Of a stretch of DNA of 28,706 bases, positions 7,425 to 15,813 are shown piece after piece (within the stretch, counting starts at the first letter, position 1; every line of letters begins with the position of its first letter). Source of the DNA: Eubacterium sp. (GTDB taxonomy: Bacteria; Bacillota; Clostridia; Oscillospirales; Acutalibacteraceae). Made by a program: the position numbers and the translations under genes. A model generated the notes under the pieces. The model had not been told where the DNA came from. It saw only the letters and a list, made by a program, of their open reading frames with translations, and did not search any database. The DNA lies in assembly GCA_029054965.1 (NCBI GenBank), contig JAIDEF010000075.1, forward strand, positions 1-28,706, in the 5' to 3' direction.

Positions 7425-8417
7425 ATGAAAAAAATTGTTTGGTTTATTTCAATAATACTGTGTTTGTCCCTTCTTTGCTCCTGTGCAAAAATTGAAACTG
7501 ATAAATCGGTAATGACATTAAGCAATGCAAATGCAGATGAAACTACAAAAAAGATTTATTCCTACATCTGTGATACATATGAAAACGGCATAATCTCCGC
7601 TCAGCAGGAATCCACATGGATGGGCAGCAGTGACTATGAAATGGATTATATATATAATACCACCGGCAAGCTTCCGGCAATGCGCGGACTTGATTTTATG
7701 GATGATGATTTTGAAGGTGTAGTTCAGCGTTCAATTGACTGGTGGAACAAGGGAGGACTTGTTACAATCTGCTGGCACTGCGGTTCTGATTTTACGGACA
7801 GTTACGATGAATGTATAGGTGATGAAATAGATAATTGGGATTTAATTCTTACTGACGGAACACCTGAAAATAAGGCGTTTATTGAAAGTATGGATAAAGC
7901 AGGTAATGCTCTGCTTAAGCTCCAGGCGGAGGGTGTAACTGTTCTGTGGCGTCCCTTTCACGAATTTGACGGAAAGTGGTTCTGGTGGGGTAAAGGCGGT
8001 GCTGACAATTTCAAAAAACTCTGGATTATGATGTACAAACATTTTACAAATGATTTAGGACTGAATAATCTTATCTGGGTTTTGGGTTATTCTCATAACG
8101 GAAAAAATGTTTCAAAATGGTACCCGGGAGATGAATACTGTGATATTGTCGGTGCAGACAGCTATGAGGTATCAGAAAACGGAGCAGAGGCAAGATTGTT
8201 CAGTAATGTGAAAAATGTTACACAGGGCAGAAAGCCTTTATTTTTCCACGAATGCGGACTTATCCCTACTGAGGAACAATTAAAACAAACACAATGGTGT
8301 TCATTTATGGCATGGCATACGGAATACCTCATTGATACAAATACAAAAGAACATATGAATGAAATTTATAATAGTGATTATGTGATTACACTTGATGAAC
8401 TGCCAAGCTTTGTTTAA
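7425..8417 (+). CDS. GH26 family glycoside hydrolase lipoprotein (beta-mannanase-like)
   Basis: A secreted, lipid-anchored endo-glycanase of 330 residues. A signal peptide (MKKIVWFISIILCLSLLCSC) ends in a lipobox with the acylated Cys at residue 20. The rest is one GH26 (alpha/beta)8 domain. The acid/base Glu180 lies in LWRPFHEFDGKWFWWG and the nucleophile Glu276 in PLFFHECG, the positions expected in clan GH-A family 26. GH26 members are mainly beta-1,4-mannanases, with some mixed-linkage glucanases and xylanases, so mannan is the likely but unproven substrate. There is no carbohydrate-binding module or cohesin/dockerin, so it is a compact cell-surface enzyme. Upstream CGGAGAG gives translation. 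An acetyltransferase-fold gene and an SGNH esterase follow, suggesting work on acetylated glycans. Confidence 0.92.
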   Translation: MKKIVWFISIILCLSLLCSCAKIETDKSVMTLSNANADETTKKIYSYICDTYENGIISAQQESTWMGSSDYEMDYIYNTTGKLPAMRGLDFMDDDFEGVVQRSIDWWNKGGLVTICWHCGSDFTDSYDECIGDEIDNWDLILTDGTPENKAFIESMDKAGNALLKLQAEGVTVLWRPFHEFDGKWFWWGKGGADNFKKLWIMMYKHFTNDLGLNNLIWVLGYSHNGKNVSKWYPGDEYCDIVGADSYEVSENGAEARLFSNVKNVTQGRKPLFFHECGLIPTEEQLKQTQWCSFMAWHTEYLIDTNTKEHMNEIYNSDYVITLDELPSFV

Positions 8418-8494
8418 CTATTATAGTAAAATAATATGCAGTTTGATATATTCCGAACATCTATAACTTATTTAAATTTATTAAGGTGATTACT

Positions 8495-9127
8495 ATGGCA
8501 AATACATATAAAATTATTGATGAAAAGAATTGGGTTAGAGGGATGCACTGTGCTGTTTTCAGGAACAATATTGAGCCTGCATTCTGTGTAACCTTTGAGG
8601 TGGATGTTACAAATTTCTTGCAAAAAGTAAGAAAACAAAACTTGTCATTTACACTATCCATGGTTTATGCTGTGTGCAGATGTGCAAATGAAATTGAGGC
8701 GTTCAGATATCGTTTCTTAGACGGACAGGTTGTTTTATTTGATAAAATTGACACGGCATTCACATATCTGAATAAAGAAACTGAATTGTTTAAGGTAGTC
8801 AACGTACCTATGACAGATACGCTTGAGGAATATGTTAATTATGCATCACAGATTGCAAATGAGCAGAAAGAATATTTTACAGGACCGCTTGGCAATGATG
8901 TTTTTCAGTGTTCACCTATGCCGTTTTTGACATACACGCATATTTCTCATACAAATTCCGGCAAAAAGGATAATGCAACACCTCTTTTTGACTGGGGAAA
9001 GTATTATAAAAAAGAAAACGGAAAAATAGTTATGCCTGTTTCCGTTCAGGCACATCATTCATTTGTTGATGGAATACACATAGGTAAATTTGCAGAAAAG
9101 CTGCAGAAATATTTGAAAGAACAATAA
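8495..9127 (+). CDS. CatA-like (chloramphenicol acetyltransferase fold) O-acetyltransferase
   Basis: A 210-residue protein with the type-A chloramphenicol acetyltransferase fold. The catalytic HHxxxDG is present as VQAHHSFVDGIHIGKF (His188, Asp192), and the MPFLTYTHISH stretch corresponds to the active-site Ser/Thr region of CAT trimers. An N-terminal FxVTFEVDVTNF and LSFTLSMVYAVCRCANE also match. I prefer the ATG at 8495 over the GTG at 8486 because AAGGTG at 8483-8488 is the ribosome site. Many gut Firmicutes carry chromosomal CAT-fold proteins with no resistance role, and this one sits between a GH26 enzyme and an SGNH esterase. Acetylation of a sugar or metabolite is therefore as plausible as chloramphenicol inactivation. 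Confidence 0.87.
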   Translation: MANTYKIIDEKNWVRGMHCAVFRNNIEPAFCVTFEVDVTNFLQKVRKQNLSFTLSMVYAVCRCANEIEAFRYRFLDGQVVLFDKIDTAFTYLNKETELFKVVNVPMTDTLEEYVNYASQIANEQKEYFTGPLGNDVFQCSPMPFLTYTHISHTNSGKKDNATPLFDWGKYYKKENGKIVMPVSVQAHHSFVDGIHIGKFAEKLQKYLKEQ

Positions 9128-9145
9128 GCATTGAGGGGTTTCATT

Positions 9146-9886
9146 ATGATAAAGATAATTATTGCAGCAACCGTTATATTTGCTTTTGCAGGTGCTGTGT
9201 TATTACTGCTGTATTATTTTGGATTCATCGAATTTTATCATCCAATGAATAAGGCTGAGAACAATCAGATAAAGGTGGCTTGTGTCGGTGACAGTATTAC
9301 ATACGGCTGTACTGTCCAAAACTGGCGCAGGAATAATTATCCAACCATTCTTGGGAATTTGCTGGGCACAAACTATTGCGTCAATAACTTTGGTTATACG
9401 AACCGCACTGCTATCAAAAGTGCCGATTATCCATATACGAATGAAAAATTATACCAGAAAAGCCTTGATTTCAAGCCTGATATCATTGTTATAATGCTCG
9501 GTTCAAACGATTCAAAAGAGAATAATTGGAATAAAGATAAATTCATAAATGATTACTGTGAAATTGTTGAAAGCTATTTAAATTTGAACTCAAAACCAAA
9601 AGTGTATGTACTTGCTCCAACACCTTTATTTGAGGTTGGCGGTAGGGTTATGTGGCAACTCAGAAAAGATATTGTTGATGAAGAAATTTATTTTTGCGTA
9701 AAACAGATAGCTGATAAAATGTGTGTTCAATGTATAGATATGCATAGCGTATTTGAAAATAAAAAAGAGCTGTTTTCCGATGGTGTACATCCAAATGCCA
9801 AGGGCAGTAAAATATTTGCTCAAAAGATATATGAAACAATAGTCATCAACAATGAGAAAATAAAATGCGATTCAAAAATTATATGA
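9146..9886 (+). CDS. Membrane-anchored SGNH/GDSL hydrolase (putative esterase)
   Basis: An esterase of 246 residues tethered by one N-terminal membrane helix (about residues 2-27, Ile/Ala/Leu-rich), with the catalytic domain outside the cell. SGNH blocks are clear: GDSITYG with Ser50, an Asn/Gly block at NNFGYTN, GSND with Asn121, and DGVHPNAKG with Asp212 and His215. Relatives include acetylxylan esterases, lysophospholipases and peptidoglycan or exopolysaccharide O-acetyl esterases. Next to a GH26 glycanase, removal of acetyl groups from mannan or another glycan is a reasonable inference. The ATG at 9146 is chosen because GAGGGG at 9133-9138 lies seven bases before it; the TTG at 9131 would place the Shine-Dalgarno inside the gene. 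It is followed by a strong terminator. Confidence 0.88.
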   Translation: MIKIIIAATVIFAFAGAVLLLLYYFGFIEFYHPMNKAENNQIKVACVGDSITYGCTVQNWRRNNYPTILGNLLGTNYCVNNFGYTNRTAIKSADYPYTNEKLYQKSLDFKPDIIVIMLGSNDSKENNWNKDKFINDYCEIVESYLNLNSKPKVYVLAPTPLFEVGGRVMWQLRKDIVDEEIYFCVKQIADKMCVQCIDMHSVFENKKELFSDGVHPNAKGSKIFAQKIYETIVINNEKIKCDSKII

Positions 9887-9924
9887 TATGTAAATCTTTT
9901 TCTGACATTTCCGAATAAAAAAAT

Positions 9925-9975
9925 CAAAAAAGAGCAGCTAATTGACAGATGTTACAATTAGCTGCTCTTTTAATT
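9925..9975. terminator. Strong bidirectional terminator
   Basis: A perfect 16-bp stem (9929-9944 with 9955-9970) and a 10-base loop, flanked by A and T runs on both sides. It separates the SGNH hydrolase from the convergent pflA. Confidence 0.93.
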
Positions 9976-9987
9976 CAAAGCATTTTA

Positions 9988-10698
9988 TTATTTTAGTTTG
10001 CCGTCAAGATACTGCTGCAATTCATCAAGCCTTGAATGCTCAAGGGCAGAAATATCCTTAAGAGGATTGTCAATTTCAAGATTATCATACTTGAAAAAAC
10101 CCATTGTGTGGAATGCAAGCAATTCATATTTTTCAAACTTAAATTGTTTTGCAAACTCGGCATAGCTGTCAATGCTTCTTTCATTGTCATTGATACCGGG
10201 AACAATAACTGTTCTCAGCCACATTCTTACACCATTATCACTGCAGAATTTACCGACTGCTATAAAGTTCTGAAATACACCCTTAGTGTATTTGCTGTAA
10301 TCCTCTTCATTATAAAATTTCAAATCGAGAATAACAAGGTCAGCACCAAGCAGAGCCTTTTTTACATCGTCAGTAAGAGGCACACTTCCGGAGGTATCAA
10401 CTGCATAACTAATTCCCTCCGCTTTTAAAAGCTCACCGCACTCATTAATAAATGCTGCATTGAGCAATGGTTCACCGCCTGAAAAGGTAGCACCTCCGCC
10501 CTTAACGAAATATGTTTTGTAGCGTTTGATTTTATTAACAAGGTCACTGCTTTCCCACAAATTGCCTGATTTGTGCCAAGTGTCAGGATTATGGCAATAA
10601 GCGCATCTGAGCGGACAGCCTGTAAAAAATACCGCATATCTTATTCCGTCGCCGTCGAGTGCTGCCATAGATTCAAAGGAATGAATATCCGCTTTCAT
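9988..10698 (-). CDS. pflA: Pyruvate formate-lyase activating enzyme
   Basis: A radical SAM enzyme (236 residues) that uses a [4Fe-4S] cluster and S-adenosylmethionine to place the glycyl radical on PflB. The cluster Cys residues are 28, 32 and 35 in FTGCPLRCAYCHNPDTW, the PflA-type CxxxCxxC. GGGATFSGGEPLLN (about residues 67-80) is the glycine-rich SAM-binding motif. WLRTVIVPGINDNE and LAFHTMGFFKY are typical of PflA C-terminal halves. The ATG at 10698 lies six bases from AAGGAGGTG; the TTG codon one position earlier is not needed. It follows pflB in the same direction, with a hairpin in the 107-base gap between them. Confidence 0.96.
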   Translation of the reverse strand: MKADIHSFESMAALDGDGIRYAVFFTGCPLRCAYCHNPDTWHKSGNLWESSDLVNKIKRYKTYFVKGGGATFSGGEPLLNAAFINECGELLKAEGISYAVDTSGSVPLTDDVKKALLGADLVILDLKFYNEEDYSKYTKGVFQNFIAVGKFCSDNGVRMWLRTVIVPGINDNERSIDSYAEFAKQFKFEKYELLAFHTMGFFKYDNLEIDNPLKDISALEHSRLDELQQYLDGKLK

Positions 10699-10761
10699 CA
10701 AAGCACCTCCTTATAATATAGTTTTAAACACTTATATTTTACATTTTATAATAATATCACG

Positions 10762-10795
10762 AAACCCATTGAAACACAATGATTTCAATGGGTTT
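10762..10795 (-). terminator. Hairpin between pflB and pflA
   Basis: A perfect 13-bp inverted repeat (10762-10774 with 10783-10795) with an 8-base loop. On the transcribed minus strand it is followed by only TTT, so it is a weak terminator at best. It could cause partial termination or protect the pflB message, lowering pflA relative to pflB. Confidence 0.55.
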
Positions 10796-10805
10796 TAAAA
10801 TCAGA

Positions 10806-13034
10806 TTACATAGCTGTATGGAAAGTTCTTGAAATAACCTCTTCCTGCTTTTCACGAGTAAGCTTATTGAAGTTAACTGCATAACCGCTTACACGGATTG
10901 TAAGTGATGGATAGAGGGTTGGATCATTCATTGCAGCAATGAGCTTTTCCCTGTCAAGAACATTAACATTAAGATGATGAGCATCCTGTGCAAAATAACC
11001 ATCAAGCATTGTTGTTAAGTGCTCAATCTGCTCTGCCTTATCCTTACCAAGAGTTGCAGGTGTGATTGAGAAGGTATTTGAAATACCATCCTGACAGCAG
11101 GCATAATCAAGCTTTGCAACTGAATTAAGTGAAGCAAGAGCACCCTCAGCATCACGACCGTGCATTGGGTTTGCACCGGGAGCGAATGGCTCGCCTGCCT
11201 TACGTCCGTCAGGTGTAGCACCTGTCTTTTTACCATACATTACATTTGAAGTGATTGTAAGGATTGAAAGAGTATGCTTAGCACCACGGTATGCAGGAGT
11301 TTTGCAAAGCTCCTTATAGAAATATTCAATAATATATTTACCGATAAAATCAACACGGTCATCATCGTTACCGTATTTAGGGAAGTCACCCTCAACCTTA
11401 AAGTCGGTAATTACACCACGCTCATCCTTAATAGGAGTAACCTTTGCATACTTAATAGCTGAAAGTGAATCAGTAACAACAGACATACCTGAAACACCGA
11501 AAGCCATAAGTCTTTCAACATCAGTATCGTGGAGTGACATCATAAGTCTTTCATATGCATATTTATCGTGCATATAGTGGATAACATTCATTGTGTTAAC
11601 ATAAAGCTTTGCCATCCATGAAAGATACTTTTTATATGCAGCAAGTACCTTATCGTAATCAAGAACTTCCTCTTCAAATACTTCGCCCTTAGGAGCAATC
11701 TGCTCTGCACCGATTTCATCCTTACCACCGTTTAAAGCCATAAGAAGAACCTTTGCAAGGTTACATCTTGCACCAAAGAACTGCATCTGCTTGCCTTCCT
11801 TCATAGCTGATACACAGCAAGCAATTGCATAGTCATCGCCATACATTTTTCTCATAACATCGTCATTCTCATACTGGATTGAATCGGTGTCAATAGAAAC
11901 CTGTGCACAGAAATCCTTGAAGCCCTGTGGAAGATGCTCTGACCAGAGAACAGTGATGTTTGGCTCGGCTGATGGACCAAGGTTGTAGAGTGTCTGAAGA
12001 ACACGGAATGAAGTCTTTGAGCACATTGACTTACCTTCGCCTGTGATACCTGCCAAAGCAAGTGTTACCCAAACAGGATCACCTGCAAACAAATCATTAT
12101 ACTCAGGTGTACGAAGATGACGAACTAAACGAAGCTTAAGAACCAAGTCATCAATAAGCTCCTGAGCACCCTTTTCATCAAGAACACCGTCGGCAATATC
12201 TCTTTCAATATAGCAATCGATGAATTCTGCAATTCTGCCGATTGAGTTAGCAGCACCGTTCTGCTCCTTGATTGCACCAAGATAGCCGAAGTAAAGCCAC
12301 TGGATAGCCTCTTTAGCATTTGATGCAGGCTTTGAAATATCATAACCATAATCAAGAGCAAGACCCTTTAACTGATTCATAAAGTCGAGCTGCTTTGATA
12401 AATCCTCAAGATTATGAATAACATCCTCAGTTAAAGCATCTACCTCACTCATATTCTTTTTATCAAGCTTTTTCTGCTCAATAAGGTAATCCATACCATA
12501 AAGGGCAATTCTTCTGTAGTCACCAATAATTCTGCCGCGTGCATATGCATCCGGAAGACCTGTAAGAATACCTGCGTGACGTGCCTTTTTCATTGTATCT
12601 GTATATGCACGGAATACACCGGTATTATGAGTTGTTCTGTATGTAAACTCATCCTTGATTTTATCTGAAAGCTCATAACCATAAGCACGACAAGCCTGAA
12701 CTGTGTTTCTTAAACCTGCAAATGGTGAAACACCACGCTTTAAAGGCTCATCTGTCTGCAGACCAACAATAATATCCTTTTCCTTATCGATATAACCAGG
12801 TGCGTGAGATAAAATTGACAATACCTTTTCTGTGTCAATATCAAGCACACCGCCGTTTTCGTTTTCCTTAATAAGCAGATCATTCACCTTAGCCAGAACA
12901 GACTCTGTTCTTTCTGTCGGTCCTTCAAGGAATGATGCATCGCCGTTATATGCGTGATAGTTTAATTTGATGAAGTTTGATACATTGATTTCATTGCACC
13001 AAACACCTTCTCTGAAATTTCTCCATGCTTCCAT
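10806..13034 (-). CDS. pflB: Pyruvate formate-lyase (formate C-acetyltransferase)
   Basis: A glycyl radical enzyme converting pyruvate and CoA to acetyl-CoA and formate, central to anaerobic sugar fermentation in the cytoplasm. It has 742 residues, close to E. coli PflB. The catalytic Cys pair is Cys406-Cys407 in [26 protein letters not shown], and the radical is carried by Gly717 in [10 protein letters not shown] near the C-terminus. The ATG at 13034 is chosen because GGAGGA lies about eight bases upstream; a TTG at 13049 would overlap that site. The position after the ACC motif reads SAMKEGKQ where many PFLs have SPM..GKQ, a minor variation. It is 31 bases behind a DUF134 regulator gene and upstream of pflA, giving one probable operon. 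Confidence 0.97.
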   Translation of the reverse strand: MEAWRNFREGVWCNEINVSNFIKLNYHAYNGDASFLEGPTERTESVLAKVNDLLIKENENGGVLDIDTEKVLSILSHAPGYIDKEKDIIVGLQTDEPLKRGVSPFAGLRNTVQACRAYGYELSDKIKDEFTYRTTHNTGVFRAYTDTMKKARHAGILTGLPDAYARGRIIGDYRRIALYGMDYLIEQKKLDKKNMSEVDALTEDVIHNLEDLSKQLDFMNQLKGLALDYGYDISKPASNAKEAIQWLYFGYLGAIKEQNGAANSIGRIAEFIDCYIERDIADGVLDEKGAQELIDDLVLKLRLVRHLRTPEYNDLFAGDPVWVTLALAGITGEGKSMCSKTSFRVLQTLYNLGPSAEPNITVLWSEHLPQGFKDFCAQVSIDTDSIQYENDDVMRKMYGDDYAIACCVSAMKEGKQMQFFGARCNLAKVLLMALNGGKDEIGAEQIAPKGEVFEEEVLDYDKVLAAYKKYLSWMAKLYVNTMNVIHYMHDKYAYERLMMSLHDTDVERLMAFGVSGMSVVTDSLSAIKYAKVTPIKDERGVITDFKVEGDFPKYGNDDDRVDFIGKYIIEYFYKELCKTPAYRGAKHTLSILTITSNVMYGKKTGATPDGRKAGEPFAPGANPMHGRDAEGALASLNSVAKLDYACCQDGISNTFSITPATLGKDKAEQIEHLTTMLDGYFAQDAHHLNVNVLDREKLIAAMNDPTLYPSLTIRVSGYAVNFNKLTREKQEEVISRTFHTAM

Positions 13035-13065
13035 AAATAAATCCTCCAAAATATATTAAAATAAT

Positions 13066-13476
13066 TTAATGCTGAACTACATAGCACTCTCTTCCGGGCT
13101 CGTGATAAATACCTATACAGTTAGCACATTTTCCGTGCTTACAGTGCCTGCACTTGCTTTTGCCGCATTGACCGCAGCAATAGCCTGAATTTTCACAAAG
13201 CTCATATTCGCCGCCGCTCACCTTTAATTCCTTATTATGCAGTATAGAATCGGAAATTTTATACCTTGCACCTTCATAAACCGAGGTTATTGTTGTTCTT
13301 GCTACCTGCATTTGTTTGGCACACTCCTGCTGAGTCAAGCCCTTATAATCAATAAGCCGAACCGTTTCAAGCTCATCGACTGTAATTTCAACAACATCCT
13401 TTGCCTTTTCTTCGGAATTGAAAGATCTGATTTCAGGTGCCTTGCATATTCGCTTATGCTTTCTGGGACGTGCCAT
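13066..13476 (-). CDS. DUF134 DNA-binding protein with a Cys-rich C-terminal tail
   Basis: A small putative regulator of 136 residues. The N-terminal part is the DUF134 domain: MARPRKHKRICKAPEIRSF, then ITVDELETVRLIDYKGLTQQECAKQMQVARTTITSVYEGAR, which is a sigma-70-region-4-like helix-turn-helix at about residues 45-72. The C-terminal 43 residues hold nine Cys (94, 100, 101, 104, 109, 112, 117, 120, 131), including CCGQCG and CRHC..GKCANC, which look like a metal or iron-sulfur site. It begins at the ATG at 13476; a GTG nine bases upstream overlaps the AAGGGTG ribosome site. It is the first gene of the pfl transcript, 31 bases ahead of pflB. An oxygen- or metal-sensing control of its own operon is inferred; no DUF134 function is established that I know of. 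Confidence 0.88.
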   Translation of the reverse strand: MARPRKHKRICKAPEIRSFNSEEKAKDVVEITVDELETVRLIDYKGLTQQECAKQMQVARTTITSVYEGARYKISDSILHNKELKVSGGEYELCENSGYCCGQCGKSKCRHCKHGKCANCIGIYHEPGRECYVVQH

Positions 13477-13511
13477 AATTATCACCCTTTATAATCGTTT
13501 CAACACCTTTG

Positions 13512-13539
13512 ATTATACATAATTATTGACATATGTCAA
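13512..13539 (-). promoter_or_regulatory. Consensus promoter of the DUF134-pflB-pflA operon
   Basis: On the minus strand: -35 TTGACA (13539-13534), 16-bp spacer, -10 TATAAT (13517-13512). Both hexamers are perfect. It lies about 36 bases before the DUF134 start. Such a strong promoter needs a repressor if the operon is regulated, and the -35 box is inside a palindrome. Confidence 0.85.
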
Positions 13540-13542
13540 TAA
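13523..13542. promoter_or_regulatory. Perfect 20-bp palindromic operator over the -35 box
   Basis: TTATTGACATATGTCAATAA is a perfect palindrome with no following T-run, so it is not a terminator. The core TTGACATATGTCAA has the layout of CRP/FNR-family sites (FNR TTGAT-N4-ATCAA, PrfA TTAACA-N2-TGTTAA). Overlap with the -35 box suggests repression. The bound regulator could be an FNR-like protein, the DUF134 protein itself or something else. Confidence 0.65.
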
Positions 13543-13657
13543 CAAATAGACAAATACTATTAATTATTTCTTTTTTCAGCACAATACATAAAACAAAAAA
13601 CAACGATGAATATTTTTTGTGCAATTGGCAAAAACAATATTGAAAGGTTGTGATATT

Positions 13658-14104
13658 ATGGATAGAACCGGCAAAGACGGCGATACAGTTAAGCTTTTAA
13701 AAGAATGTGATTCCGGTATCAAAATGGGAATTTCTGCTATTGATGATGTTATTGATGATGTTAAAAATACTGAGTTCAAATCACTGCTTCGTGACAGCAA
13801 GGCTGAACATGAAAAGCTCAAGAGTGAAATTACAGGTCTGTTAAATCAGCATAATGACGAAGGCAAAGACCCTAACCCCATGGCTAAAGGAATGTCATGG
13901 ATAAAAACAAATATGAAAATGGCAATGGACAGAGATGATACAACCGTTGCCGATTTAATTACAGACGGCTGTAATATGGGCACTAAATCCCTGAGCCGAT
14001 ACCTTAATCAATATAAATCAGCAGATACAAAATCACGCGACATCACAGGCAGACTCGTCAGAATCGAGGACAGACTTGTTACTGATGTAAGACAATTTTT
14101 ATAA
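13658..14104 (+). CDS. DUF2383-like helical (ferritin-like) protein
   Basis: A 148-residue, all-helical protein resembling the DUF2383/PA2169 family of four-helix bundle proteins common in Clostridia. Visible features are TVKLLKECDSGIKMGISAIDDVIDDV, then a long LRDSKAEHEKLKSEI helix, KGMSWIKTNMKM (about residues 83-94), TVADLITDGCNMGTKSLSRYLNQY, and a final helix IEDRLVTDVRQFL. No signal peptide or membrane segment is present. The ATG at 13658 follows AAAGGTTGTGAT; the frame is open 39 bases further upstream, but no ribosome site supports an earlier start. It diverges from the pfl operon and may share its control region. The role is unknown; some relatives are linked to stress or sporulation. 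Confidence 0.75.
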   Translation: MDRTGKDGDTVKLLKECDSGIKMGISAIDDVIDDVKNTEFKSLLRDSKAEHEKLKSEITGLLNQHNDEGKDPNPMAKGMSWIKTNMKMAMDRDDTTVADLITDGCNMGTKSLSRYLNQYKSADTKSRDITGRLVRIEDRLVTDVRQFL

Positions 14105-14107
14105 AAA

Positions 14108-14151
14108 GAAAAAGACATTTCGCCGACAAAAGTGACGAAATGTCTTTCATT
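14108..14151. terminator. Bidirectional terminator
   Basis: A perfect 12-bp stem (14111-14122 with 14136-14147) and a 13-base loop, A-rich before and T-rich after. It serves the DUF2383-like gene and the convergent glycerophosphodiesterase gene. Confidence 0.9.
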
Positions 14152-15015
14152 TTATTTTGTAATGTTATCTGTTGTAATTAAGGTTACACCCTCTGCAGCA
14201 AGCTTATCGAGTGTGTCAGTGTCATCAATTGTCCATGCACCGACCTCTAAGCCCTTTTCAATACACTTTTTAATCATACCCTTTTCAAAATTTGCTTCCT
14301 TATTACCATTGAAATCAATACCGCAGTTATCAAGAGAAAGAGCAAGTTCAATATCCTCATCAGTGATTTCCTGTGTTAAGAAGTAAACAGGAGCATCTGT
14401 GAGTGCTCTGATTTTTTCCAGATTTTCAAAATGGAAGGAAATATAAACCGCCTGTGCACCATACTGCTCAACAAGGTCAATGATTTCGTTGTAATACTCT
14501 GTATTATTTTTGCCCTTAAGCTCAATAACGGCAGCCATACCATAATCCTTACAGATTTTCAGATAATCCTCAAGCGAGCAGAAGCTGAGATCAGGATAAT
14601 TTTCATAATTAACGCCATTGGCAACTCTTTGCTTCATAAGCTCCTCATAGGTTGATTTTTCAACAAATGCGGACTTATCCATCATTCGGTATGTGTGTGA
14701 ATCGTGCGAAACTATCCAAACACCATCCTTGGTTCTGTAGATGTCACACTCAGCACCCCAGTAGCCGTGCTTGCCTGCCTCTTCAAAAGCAGGTGCAGTA
14801 TTTTCAGGTGCTACACTCCTCATACCTCTGTGGGCAATAAGAGTAACATTCTGTTCTGTCTGAAGAACTGAATAATCTGCTGTTTTGCAATACCAATTAA
14901 GTGCGCACACACCGGCGATAACCACCAGTACAATCAGTGCCAGAAGAACGGACAGAACAATGACTGCTACCTTTTTCTTCTTTGACCACTTTTTTCCCTC
15001 GGCTGCATTACTCAT
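14152..15015 (-). CDS. Membrane-anchored glycerophosphodiester phosphodiesterase family protein
   Basis: An enzyme hydrolysing glycerophosphodiesters to glycerol-3-phosphate and an alcohol, probably at the outer face of the membrane. Of 287 residues, about 1-15 are a Lys-rich cytoplasmic start, 16-38 a membrane helix, and 57-287 a GDPD TIM barrel. Catalytic and metal residues are visible: AHRG (His62, Arg63), PENT (Glu71), ECD (Glu89, Asp91), SHD (His104), and a later ELKGK strand. The ATG directly follows the stop of the nitroreductase gene (TAAATG), with GAGGGGG inside that gene's end, so translation is coupled. The substrate could be a phospholipid headgroup or teichoic acid. Confidence 0.93.
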   Translation of the reverse strand: MSNAAEGKKWSKKKKVAVIVLSVLLALIVLVVIAGVCALNWYCKTADYSVLQTEQNVTLIAHRGMRSVAPENTAPAFEEAGKHGYWGAECDIYRTKDGVWIVSHDSHTYRMMDKSAFVEKSTYEELMKQRVANGVNYENYPDLSFCSLEDYLKICKDYGMAAVIELKGKNNTEYYNEIIDLVEQYGAQAVYISFHFENLEKIRALTDAPVYFLTQEITDEDIELALSLDNCGIDFNGNKEANFEKGMIKKCIEKGLEVGAWTIDDTDTLDKLAAEGVTLITTDNITK

Positions 15016-15786
15016 TTAATTTTCCCCCTCATTATTTTCCGGAAATTTGATTACCTTACTGTCATTCGTACAGAACCTACCGCTGCTGTCCCATTCTCCA
15101 CTGACACCTTTTGCCTTTGCACCAATGCAGAAATGAAGCTGCGCAACGCCAAAGCTTATACTTTTATCACTGTACGGTTCGTCAACATAACCGGATATTA
15201 CACCATTTTCATACTTAAAATGAACCGGTCTGCTGTTTGTAGCAGACGGAGCTTTTTCAACCAGCTTCATAGCATATTCATAATAGGAGGGCAGTTTTTC
15301 ATCGCACACAACAAACATTTTCTGATACGGCTTATTCTGCTTATGCGTAATATTATGCATTATTTTTTCTTTCTGGCTGAGCTTCGGCTTGACGTTGCCG
15401 ACAACAATTACACCATAAAGTCTTGTTTCCTTTGGTATTTTAATCATTTCAAGGATTTTATTTTCATTATAGGTGCCTGTCACCCAGCAGGTACCCAATC
15501 CATGGTAGGCACATTCAAGCACAATCATTTCGCCGAAATAGCCTGATTTAACACGCATTTTTTCCGAATCGTCACCACAGATTGCAATCAAAGAAAATTT
15601 ACCTGTAAAAATCGTGAAGGCAGATGAGCCGTCATCAACAAATCTGAAATCAAGCCCTGCGTTTTTATTAACAATATCCACCAGATTTTTAATAACCGCC
15701 TTTGTACTGTCATCAAGACCCACGGAGCGGTATGTACGCCTTGAGCGGCGCATTTCTATGGCTTTGATATATTCATCGTTAGTCAT
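15016..15786 (-). CDS. Nitroreductase-family protein (putative TM nitroreductase type)
   Basis: A flavin-dependent oxidoreductase-like protein of 256 residues. The N-terminal IEMRRSRRTYRSVGLD is the usual FMN-phosphate-binding start of nitroreductases, and FGEMIVLECAYHGLGTCWVTGTYNE (about residues 85-109) is the second flavin-contact segment. After about residue 150 a second half (YYEYAMKLVEKAPSATNSRPVHFKYENG) resembles another nitroreductase module, as in the pseudo-dimeric TM-nitroreductase group. No transmembrane helix is seen despite that name. Activity on nitro compounds is not assured. It is 44 bases downstream of asnB with its own promoter in the asnB tail and AAGGAAGAT before the ATG, and is directly coupled to the glycerophosphodiesterase gene. 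Confidence 0.85.
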   Translation of the reverse strand: MTNDEYIKAIEMRRSRRTYRSVGLDDSTKAVIKNLVDIVNKNAGLDFRFVDDGSSAFTIFTGKFSLIAICGDDSEKMRVKSGYFGEMIVLECAYHGLGTCWVTGTYNENKILEMIKIPKETRLYGVIVVGNVKPKLSQKEKIMHNITHKQNKPYQKMFVVCDEKLPSYYEYAMKLVEKAPSATNSRPVHFKYENGVISGYVDEPYSDKSISFGVAQLHFCIGAKAKGVSGEWDSSGRFCTNDSKVIKFPENNEGEN

Positions 15787-15813
15787 ATTTTATCTTCCTT
15801 ATACTTTGTATAA

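Noticed and set aside
8495..9127. Chloramphenicol resistance gene
   Set aside because: The fold and catalytic His are present, but CAT-fold chromosomal proteins are common without resistance activity and no mobile or resistance context is seen here.
9131..9145. Upstream TTG start for the SGNH hydrolase
   Set aside because: It would put the GAGGGG ribosome site inside the coding region; the ATG at 9146 is correctly spaced.
13237..13494. Plus-strand ORF of 85 codons opposite the DUF134 gene
   Set aside because: It is antisense to a well-supported gene with motifs and a ribosome site; it has no family features.
13523..13542. Palindrome as a terminator or as a Rex site
   Set aside because: There is no T-run, the palindrome covers a promoter -35, and the sequence does not match the Rex TTGTTAA/TTAACAA pattern.
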